From the NCBI GenBank assembly GCA_944990035.1, contig CALYLX010000146.1:992001-1056000 (forward strand): DNA of 64,000 bases, read 5' to 3'. The translations under genes and the position numbers were made by a program. Under the pieces are notes generated by a model. That model worked only from the letters and a program-made list of their open reading frames with translations, searched no databases and had not been told where the DNA came from. Of the stretch, positions 54,918 to 64,000 are shown one piece after another; position 1 is the first letter of the stretch; each line of letters begins with the position of its first letter. This DNA comes from Clitopilus passeckerianus. Taxonomy: Eukaryota > Basidiomycota > Agaricomycetes > Agaricales > Entolomataceae.

Positions 54918-57874
54918 TTAGGTATCAAAGTAAATGGCAGACAAGAAAATCAGCAAAATGACAAGGTTAATGGCCAAGAAGACCAGTGCTGGCTTCTTGA
55001 TATCCGTCCAAGAGTCATTGAGGTCGAATGTAGGCTCCAAGGGAGGGTACAAGGAAACTTGGATTCGATGTACCTTCCCAGGTGTGTTCTTCGTAACAAC
55101 GAAGAGAGTTTGCCGACATTCGTCGTAAACGGGCTCCTCGCCGTCTTCGAGACCGTCCACAATAACCTTTCTTCCCTTGGTGATCATCGAGGGCAAGAAA
55201 ATCTCGGTCTCGCGCGCACGAAGAGGTGACGACGCTGAGCCGTCTAGGGTCTCTTGGCTTTCGCCTGGGCTTGCCCACTCGAACGTGAAAGCACCCGTAT
55301 TCATCTCGTAGTCGAAACGAAGAGGGATACCCGCAGTCTTGGCAGGGTATGGACGAACAACGGCGGATAAGATTCTTCCGCCTTGGTCCAGTGAAGGCGC
55401 ATCTTGGTCATAGCAGGAGAGCGGGGAGGATGGGGCGCGAGATCGACTGAACCAGGAGAAATTCTCGCCGTTCCAGTCATCACCGAACTGATCGCTGTTG
55501 TGGGGATTGTAATTCCATAAGCTGAAGAGCACGATGAGACTAAGATCTGGAGGGAGCAGAGAGTGCGTACGTGAAGCCAAGGAGCGACCTTTCCAACCCG
55601 GTGATCATGGCGTCCATCATCCGGGCCTGCATGGTGAAGTCGCCATCCTTGAAGGCCACCCTTTCACTAGCAATACGGTCGTCAGCCAAAATGTATTGTG
55701 GCACCTAGATTTCGACGTACTTCAGGTCCATCGGGATACCACATTCACCGATAATTACAGGCTTTTCACCAAGCGACGAATAGGCATGCTCAGCGAGGTT
55801 CTTGAGCTGAAGGCTGAAGTTTTCTCTGGCCCCCTTCTGACCCCAGTAGAAGCATTTGAGTGGGAATGTGCCCTAGAGCAGAGAATATAAACGCCAGGAC
55901 AACGAGAAGAATAAAGGCGGCTAACTCTTGACAATGATTGGACGTTTACACTGAAGTTCCCAAATGCTTTGCGGAACAGTGCGTTGAGGTCGTACCAGTG
56001 AGGCGCGTACACCATGTTCGGCACCTGATTCTCTGGCGTCCACGATTTAGGGCAGAACTGGAGCGATGATTAGTCTAAGAGGCATAGATGAAGGAACACC
56101 TGGCAGGCGGACCTCGTTGGGTATAGCTTCCACAAAGATGATTTTGTCTGGTGATGACAGGTTCCGCACCCGCTCCGTCCACTGCTTGAGGAATGGGTAA
56201 TAAAAGTCGGTGTACCAATCAATCTGCAAACATGTAAGAATCTATCTCTCCACAGAAGATGTGCGAATGTACCTTCTTTCCAGTCGCGGGGTGGTTGATG
56301 AAGTAGTTCTCCCGAAGAACCACCCCTGTATCCTTAATCTTATCCCAGCCCCAGACATTATGCATCTCCCAGATGCATTTTCCTTTGGACGGTCCGTCCT
56401 CGCGCCAAACTTTACGACCATCGGGGTTGAGGAGGATGCTCCCGGTTTTGCGGGTGGGCATGGGGAAAGAACGGGAATAGACTGGCACTTCCGTTGGATG
56501 GCCTGCACCCAGAAGGAAAGACTGGAACGCGCTCGCTGTGATCAAAGGTGAGCTCCAGAGGTAACGTAATTGGGTGTATGCTACTCACGCATGTGCGATA
56601 AATGAAGGTCGGTGTTGTAATCAAATGAGTGAAGAGATTGGATGTCTACGTAGCCTCTATGCGGTTCGTTCATCATCTGGTGGTTCATTTAGTCGGGAGT
56701 CCAGTAAGTCAATTCAGAGCCAAAACACACCTCGAAGCCAATTACGCCGTCTAGGTCTCCAAGTGCCTTAATCAACACGTCGGTCATTCTAAGGTAGGTA
56801 TCTTGCAAGAAATCTTGAATAGGAATATCGTTGCCATGCTGGCCCTTGACCTTGAGTAAAGGAGCATAAGCGTTTCCGGCCCAAAACAGGGTTCTGCATG
56901 GCCGTGAGTATGAGGGAAAGAAAGAGCAAAAGAAATATCACGTACGCCATGGTAGCAGCAGCGAGCTTTTGGTAGCCACAAGGCCAGATTCCTCGTTCAG
57001 CGTACGTATGTCCACCACCTTTGACCCCAACCAACCACGCTGCACCAGTTTCTTCCAGAGCATTGAGGTCAAAGCCAGCTAATTCCAGAGTCCATGCTGG
57101 AGCTCCTGAACCGCCGGAATAGCGGGACCAGACATCCTGATGGATGGACACGAAGGCGGAGAGCCCGTACTGGGGAAGCATGGACAGGAGCTTCCTGAGG
57201 TATTCAAGGTACTCCTTGTCATATATGCCACTGTTAACTCGTCAGGGACTGCTTTGGGGATGTTCAGGATTTAACTCACGGCCCAGCGTGTTCCACGGCT
57301 TCCCATGTTACGAGAAATCGCACTAAGCGAGATGTTAGCAGGCAGCCAGAAAGGACGCATATAGGCACCTACCAAAAGTCAAACCCCATCGTCTCAAACG
57401 CGAGAAATGCTCGTGGGCTTCCTCCAGGGGAAAAGGCCGACCAACAAAGGTCACGGCTTCAGGGTTTGCGGGGAATTTACTGTGATCATCGTTCACTGGG
57501 CTTCAAAAGCGTATTATCAGCACTAATCCGCAGTCACAAAGTAAAAGAGATGAAGCGTACGACTTGGTGCACCCAGAGAGATTGACACCCCTTAAGCTAC
57601 ATACGCGTCCATACTGGTCCACAAAGTAACGACCATTGAGGCTTATCGAGCCTCCAGTTGCTTCTCGAGACCAGTCGTGTGCATACGCCTTTTGTGAGGC
57701 GGTTCCCGGCTTGTATGAGCTTGATATCGAAGGGTGGCCCTTTGCAGCAGTGTCGGAGTGTCTCTCCTCTTTCGGTATCGACGGCTTGGCGTCGTCGTGG
57801 CTCTTCTGCGCAATTTCTGCTGCGTTTCCACCAACGAGAATAAACGAACCGTCAAGGTCGTTACCGCCAGTCAT
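54918..57874 (-). CDS. GH5 family glycosidase, glucosylceramidase/steryl-glucosidase type (GH5_12), membrane-anchored
   Basis: Relatives such as the fungal EGCrP and Egh1 enzymes cleave glucosylceramide or ergosteryl glucoside. The start (57874) gives a hydrophilic N-terminus, then GRYFVDQYGRVCSLRGVNLS, PVNDDHSKFPANPEAVTFVG, FLVTWEAVEHAGPGIYDKEY, SIHQDVWSRYSGG and the acid/base block MMNEPHRGYVDI. The nucleophile block is GEKPVIIGECGIPMDL. WNYNPHNSDQFGDDWNGENF follows. Both catalytic glutamates are present. A beta-sandwich end precedes a single C-terminal helix (ALVFLAINLVILLIFLSAI), so the enzyme is probably tail-anchored. Many short introns. The frame was followed across the nucleophile and last exons without break. 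Roughly 750-800 residues. Confidence 0.88.
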
Positions 57875-60469
57875 GGAAGGGTATACTGAGCTCGTTGGAA
57901 CGCGTCAAAGTCGTTTGGGCCTGCTACGCATTGAGCGACCAAAAAGGCAATACTTTCCCATCACTGATAATGCTTCGCGGCGTCCATAGTACAAGATGTG
58001 GCCTTGGGACGCCACCGTCATACAACAAATCGGATAGAACTCATTCATCGAGCGCTCGACGTCAATCGCGGATACTGCAGTACCTGTCACCGAGTCTCGA
58101 GGAATCTTGTATGACATCCCGTACCACCTCAGCCATGCTTGCAGCCGCACTTGACGGAGTGTTACATCCCCTGCGGAGGAATACCTCTCATGGAACTTTC
58201 TTCCTACTCCTTTGTGTCATCGTCCATGCATTACTCTCATATGAGCCTAGTCTGCGTCCAAGGAATTGTAAATCAGTCTTGTGACGCTGGCACCCCGTAC
58301 AATCAACGCAATGTTCTGGTAAACGCATAAGAACTCTTGGCTGTGCTCAGGCTCTGGAGTCCCACACACAGTCCCTCTTGGTGTTCATACCGAAGAGAAA
58401 GCCCAAAAAGACACGACTATCGCTCAAATCATCACAAAGACGTCGATCCTTGTGGTCACTGATGGGTTATCGGTGGGGTTATCAATCTAATCAGTTATCG
58501 CGACCTTCTCCTTCACAGAATTGTTCGTTTTCGTTGGAAGGCAAGTATCATCCGGCAGATACACGCGAGTTCCAGCTTCTTTTCTATGATCATCATAGCC
58601 CTGATCGACCTCAGTTCGACAGTCTCCGAGGTTGCGGCCTTTAATGAGTCAACCGAGGTCGTGGATCCATACTTCCTTAATGACAGACACGGATCCAGCA
58701 TAAGGGAGCCCCAACAACGTTCACCTAATAACGTTTGTAATCCACCACCCCCTCGTGTACTGTGCTGTTGCTCCGTGTGACACTGACACGCCAAGTAGTA
58801 GGACATTTTCATATGTACCGGTTTTTTGTTTCGCCGTTTATCCATGATATTAATCGTTTCCTGATAGAAGGCAAATACCAGAAGCATGCAGTTCATCCAC
58901 CTCACTGCTAGCAATCGTTGATGATCTTTCTGTTAAGCTACTTGATTCAATTCGAATCTAGGTATGACCACTGAATATCAGGCAGCTGATGATCTGATTC
59001 GATCATGTTCGAAACTATACGATGTTCAAATCATAAACTGATTGCTCTCAACAACTTTGGTATTCAATAAGCTCAAATCGGAGGCGGCAAAGGATACAGA
59101 GAGGCTAAGAGAGCTCGAAAACGACCCCGAGAGCAGGGTAAGCCTGTCTTATGCACACATGGTTCTCTTGCATTATCGAACACGTTTTCAGAACACTGGG
59201 GATCTCATGGCTATGCCCTCGCATCCAAGACGTCCCCCTTTGCAGGAGCGAAATGTGCCCTGGGACCTTGGTGAGAAACTGGACGTCTCTAGCATTTGAA
59301 ATGGAGCCAGCAGCATACGTATCTTTCTCATGAATGTCGTCTGCTTATTATCCTGCCTCTACACGGCCTGTCTTTTACATTTGTTCCTTTGATGTCATGT
59401 TCCTGATAAATGATTCAACCGTTCACACCGCGGAAATGCTCAATCAGTGAACCTGCGTAGTCGAGATGACGATGGACTTGGTATAACATCCATTCCCACC
59501 TACGGAGGAACCAGCTCCTTTAGATAGGCTCAAACGACCTGGATGCAGGCCATCTTCCACCAGCCGTATGACGGAGGTTTTAAGGCAGGATCATCTGCTT
59601 GACAATAATCTCATGCTCCACTACGCGGTTGGACATAGAGCTCTAGAATCAAGCAAGGGTCCGCTATATGCCAATGTCAAGTCAAAATTCCTACCGAGCG
59701 GATCTCAATTTTTGCAGGCGTCAAAGAACTGAAATTTCCTGTAGATTCGGCCATCAAATCTACATCTAACCCAAGGGGGTTATGAAACTACGCAGCAGTA
59801 TCGTAAGCTTCATGCTGGAGGAGAAGGACTCCATAATGACATTGACAGATAATGACTCGGGGAGAGATGTATGGAGAGCATTGTCGGGGACAAATAAAGC
59901 AATCGGCCAATTCCGGAGAAACCCCGATTAGCCTCACGGCCTCCTCACGACAAATAAGGCCAAATGGAAAGAACCAAATCCAGAGCACTTCAAGTTCATA
60001 GAAGGCAGATTTACCTTGTGCGTACCTGCCGCAAGGCAGTATTGACAGGCCATCTCGCCACTACAAACGGTTTACTTAGACAGCGTACAATGCGGCTATC
60101 ATGTTTTCTAAGAACAATTCAGGTATTCCTCTTGATCATCTGTCCAATGAGCTGATCTTAGTCCGAGCACACTCTGAATAGGCACCTCAGGCGCGTGAAC
60201 GGCAGTTTTCCAGAACATGTTATAACTGCGGGACAATAGAGCCCACTGTCTGCACGGGCATCATCAGACCATCGGACTCAATAATGGGGTTTCCATAGCC
60301 GGTCATGGAGTTGCACGTTTTGAAAGCCTACCTTTCTCCCGCTACCGATAATGGGACTTCGGGAGCCGCAAGAAATCTGCAGATCTGAAAAGGCTATAAC
60401 GCCAGTACTGCTTAAAAGGGAACGTAATGCTATGACTTCAGAATCTTCTTCCACCCAAGCTCGCCCCTT
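57875..60469. other. Long stretch without a recognised gene
   Basis: About 2.6 kb between the GH5 gene (minus) and the carboxylesterase (plus). Several frames of 60-130 codons on both strands (for example 58513-58914 minus, 59042-59299 plus) show no family resemblance. No transposon ends, tRNA or long repeats were seen. Confidence 0.45.
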
Positions 60470-62767
60470 ATGATTGAATGGTTCTCTATGATATCCAATG
60501 CCATTCTAGGGGCACTGATAGCCTCCAGAGCTTCCACTGCGCCAGAGATCTGGCTAGGAAGGACCCTTGTCGTTGGTGCGGAGCTACCTCAGTTGGATGT
60601 TGAGTTCTTTGGAGGTAAGCCCAATCTTTCGCTGGTGAAGTTTGGGCATCTAAGTGACTATTTTTCAGGTATTCCATATGCTGAGCCACCACTGGGGAGC
60701 CTCCGTCTGCGACCACCGGTCCTGAAGACTAGACTTGGCTCGGAAACATTTGACGCAAGTAAATTTGGAAGCTCGTGTCTGCAGCCGTCGCACACGCCCC
60801 CTGACACAGTACGTGACCCTGCACGCACCTCTCATACTCCTGATCATGTATCTGTTTCCCTTTCACCAGGGTGCCATCGTGCCAGAAAACATGTCTGAAG
60901 ACTGCCTGTCGATCAATGTCTTCCGTCCGGCTGGTATTACACGGGATGCCTCGCTCCCAGTTCTGTTTTGGACGTGAGTCGGGTCCTTGTGATAATCGTT
61001 CATCATATTCAATTTTCACAGGTATGGTGGTGGGTTCTTTTGGGGCGGATCCGAAAAATATGACGGAAGCTCCATCGTTGCCCATAGTGTGGCCCGTGTA
61101 TGTGGTTTCACGGTTTGCGTTGACCCATATTGACGAGTCGGAGGCTTGTAGGGGACTCCTGTGATCTACGTCAGCTTCAACTATCGATTGGGCCCATTGG
61201 GGTTCCCGCAGGGCCAGGAAGGTACGCGACGTGAACCCTTGCAAGTACTTCGGCTAAATTTGGAGTAGCATACGACAAAGGGCTGCTTAACCTTGGCATG
61301 AAGGATCAGCTAGCGGCTCTACAGTGGGTCCACCAAAACATCGGATTCTTTGGTGGAGATAGACAAAAGGTGATTCATTTTTCCATTTTTCATCGAGATG
61401 CCTGCTGAAAATGAGCTAGGTCACGATGTTTGGACAGAGCGCGGGTGCTGTCATGACCGCCATCCATTTCTTGAACCCTGAGATCGAGAAGTATGCCAGG
61501 GCTGCAGTATGTTCTTCCAAGACCTGCACTCCGTTCTAAGGGTTGACCCCCCATGTAGATCTTCCAGTCTGGCTCAGCTGCAACTCCTCCACCTACGACA
61601 GCAGTAAGTCGGGAAGGGAGATGGCAAGATTTCGTACAGGCCGTCCCGAGTTGCCGCACAATGTCCAAGACCGGCAATATGTTTGACTGCCTTAGGAGAG
61701 CAAATTCTGGAGACGTTTCTGATGCCCTTCAAGCAGTTCTCAGCAATCAGCCAGAGTTCCATTCCTACCGAATAACTCTAGACGGTCCCGGCGGTTTCCT
61801 GCCAGAATCACCATCAAACTTCTACGCTCGGGGAGAATTTTCTCGCTTACCCTTCATTGCCGGCACGGTCCTCGATGAGGGTGAGTTCATTTCTATTGTC
61901 TTTCTTGAGGCGATATCTGATGGTCTCGATAGGCACAATTTTCTTTCCGCGGACAATTGCTTCTGACGATTTGGTCCGTACCTGGCTGGCTGCCAACTTC
62001 ACTCCATCAACTGTCCGATCATCCGTACTCGAGGAGCGCGCCGAAGAACTTCTCAAGCTCTACCCCAATGAAACTAGCTTGGGATCACCTTTTGGCACTG
62101 GTAACGAGACTTACGGGATGAACCCTTCTTGGAAAAAAGCCTCAGCGATCTGTACGTATAACGCTTTTCGTTTCGGGATTGGTGCTCATGCTTCTATAGA
62201 TGGCGACATATTCTTCCAGTCTCTCAGGCGACAATGGATCCAGACAGCTTCAAACGCTGGTGTAAAGACTTTCGGCTACCTCTTCACAGAACCACAGCCC
62301 GAGACAGAGGCATTGGGCCTTGGAGGTGAGATCTCTTCGGTTAATCGCACTTGCACCTTCGCTAACCTTGGCGGTGTCTAGTTCATCACTCATCCGAGCT
62401 CTCATATGTATATGGTTCGACCGCGAAGGGGGCCTCGGGGAAGCTTCTCAGCGAAACGATGATGGACTACTGGATATCATTTGCAGTAAATCTGGATCCT
62501 AACGATAGAAATGGAGCGCCACGTACGTATCTTCATTGGAAGATCATGCAGGGGCTAACGCGGTTTGTATATTATAGGTCCCAAGTGGGATCAGTATACC
62601 ACCCAAAATCAAGTAAGTCCCAAACAGGCACCTGGTATGGGACTCGTCCTCACGCTTTGTAGGTCTTGATGCAGCTGAATGGAGAGAACATGACTTCCAT
62701 CCCGGACACGTACCGAGCTGAACAGATTGACTTCATCAACGCGTCCCCACTGGTTTTCTCGCACTAG
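60470..62767 (+). CDS. Secreted carboxylesterase/lipase (type B, alpha/beta hydrolase)
   Basis: The signal peptide begins MIEWFSMISNAILGALIASR; the second Met, seven residues in, is an equally good start. Blocks in order: GIPYAEPPLGSLRLRPP, VPENMSEDCLSINVFRP, the oxyanion region YGGGFFWGGSEKYDG, TPVIYVSFNYRLGPLGF, and GMKDQLAALQWVHQNIGFFG, which runs straight on to GGDRQKVTMFGQSAGAVM with the catalytic serine. Then GTVLDEGT (catalytic glutamate region) and VHHSSELSYVYG (catalytic histidine). About a dozen introns, all GT-AG. Stop TAG at 62765-62767. The frame is intact and all three catalytic positions are present. The natural ester substrate is unknown. About 540 residues. Confidence 0.9.
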
Positions 62768-64000
62768 AAAAATGCTTTTCGCTTTATTATTACGACCGTG
62801 ACGTACGATCACGACAATGACACGACTCCTTATACACCCACTGATTAGAGGCCTCCACTTGCCACTATTTATTACCTTCGTATGCATAGACAATTATTTC
62901 GTTCTGTATTTCATCACTTGGGCATTTCGACGTTCCCGAGGCTTTTAGGTTAGATGACACCATGTGACTTGCTGGTGTTCGAATTTGAATCCCCTTCCCC
63001 GAATTGCAGGTTCCTTGAGATGACCAGAGGGTGTTGTTTCGACAGTTACGACTTTGTATGAGTGACGGGACTGTGGTCGCATTGGAGCTAGCCGGCTCAG
63101 ATGCATTTGCCTCAGCTACGATACTCCCGCTACCCTAGCTCCCTTGTCTGGCTGCTTTGTTCTCGACCTCCCCTGAATTTCAAGGTGGTAAAATTGGATG
63201 AAACTCATACAGATCTACTAGCCGACCCGGAATGCCGTCAAAGTCCAACCATCCAGGTGCTATAATCGCACACAGTCTCCTTCGTGAAAATCTCACTTCC
63301 AATCACCGACTCGGGCCTGGGAGAAGACTTGTGCTTTAAATAACTCTCCAAGATTAGACGTTCTGTGGGTGACCAGAACGCTCTATATTTAGCTCTTAAA
63401 GAGGATATCCGACTCACCGCACTCGAATGGGTATGCACAATATCTGTGTATTCGATGGTCATCGCACGAACATTGGCTCCAGCGCATGGCTCTTATGACC
63501 TCCATTCTCGACTCAATACTTCGCTGGGGAGATAGGCTCCAGATCCTTGAGTGGGATCGAGCCTCCCAGTGTTTGAGCGCAGGTTGCACCCGCAGGACCC
63601 ACATTGGATTTGCAGATCCTATATTCGACACCGCTGCTAACCGGCTCTTGTAGAACGCTCCTCACAGGGTGATATTTGGCAGATCTCTTTGCGAGGTGTG
63701 CCGTTATATGTACATCTCGCTTGTTGGAAGCCGGAATTCCTTTGATTGCTTGGAAAGTCAGGAATTTCTGGCTTCGCTCACTCCTAATATGCCAAACGAC
63801 ATTAACGGTTACTGCTCACAACTTTGTTCCTAATAGGCTACACTCTGCTACGATCTTTAATATTTTGAAGGTAGGATATTGGCGTAGCTCATGGTGTCTT
63901 CATTCCTGGAGCAATCGCGACGAAAGTGGAGGCCACCTCACAGTTTCGCGGCAATTTCTCGAGAACTCGCAATCAATGTTTTGCCCATCAAGAGACCTAA
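62768..64000. other. Terminal stretch, no gene recognised
   Basis: About 1.2 kb to the window end. Short minus-strand frames at 63238-63462 and 63389-63631 lack resemblance to known proteins or linked exons. A gene starting beyond the edge cannot be excluded. Confidence 0.4.

Noticed and set aside
1..64000. CRISPR arrays, operons, bacterial promoters and insertion sequences
   Set aside because: The window is eukaryotic with spliced genes. I saw no regular spaced repeats, transposase frames or terminal inverted repeats.

Overview
The window is nuclear DNA of a filamentous basidiomycete, most likely an Agaricomycete (mushroom-forming fungus). Almost every gene is cut by many short GT-AG introns of about 45-70 bases. 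Core eukaryotic genes sit among lineage-specific families, and one split tRNA gene is present. I rebuilt the gene models by hand: exon ends were chosen from splice signals, reading frame and protein similarity. Where I summed exon lengths, the totals divide by three.

Layout. 1-1068: 3' part of the mitochondrial ATP synthase gamma gene (ATP3). 2.3-9.7 kb: three tandem monocarboxylate-transporter-like MFS genes on the plus strand. 11.2-12.0 kb: a minus-strand fungal protein of unknown role. 14.1-22.4 kb: TRS65 (TRAPP subunit), LCB1 (serine palmitoyltransferase) and an 888-residue disordered/coiled-coil protein. 22.9-25.6 kb: a copy of an uncharacterised module followed by 11 ankyrin repeats in another frame. 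26.5-32.6 kb: four MARVEL-like four-helix membrane protein genes, one diverged and three in a 1.7 kb tandem repeat, with an intron-containing tRNA-Met between the first and second. 33.3-39.2 kb: a small secreted SH3-like protein, SFM1 (protein arginine methyltransferase with a 10-base micro-exon) and ATG1 (autophagy kinase). 40-46.8 kb: four F-box-like paralogues, one inverted. 47.2-62.8 kb: a basic unknown protein, a fusion of the 22.9 kb module to a degenerate Snf1/Kin4-type kinase, a GPI-anchored alginate-lyase-like enzyme, a GH5 glucosylceramidase-like enzyme and a secreted carboxylesterase.

The most notable item is 48073-51752 on the minus strand. The module seen at 22.9 kb is spliced in frame to a kinase fold that has lost the glycine loop, the VAIK lysine, the HRD aspartate and the DFG glycine. 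A continuous 1081-codon frame across nine exons supports one gene, not two. Together with the module-ankyrin locus, it suggests a module that is combined with different C-terminal partners. Other genome-level signals are the MARVEL-like array (identical exon lengths, a conserved TATA box, a predicted GC-AG intron in two copies) and two F-box copies with frame or splice damage.

The genes do not form one pathway. The core genes serve respiration, vesicle traffic, sphingolipid synthesis, translation and autophagy. The LCB1 product and the GH5 enzyme act on related sphingolipid or steryl-glucoside chemistry, but they lie 36 kb apart and nothing in the sequence links them.
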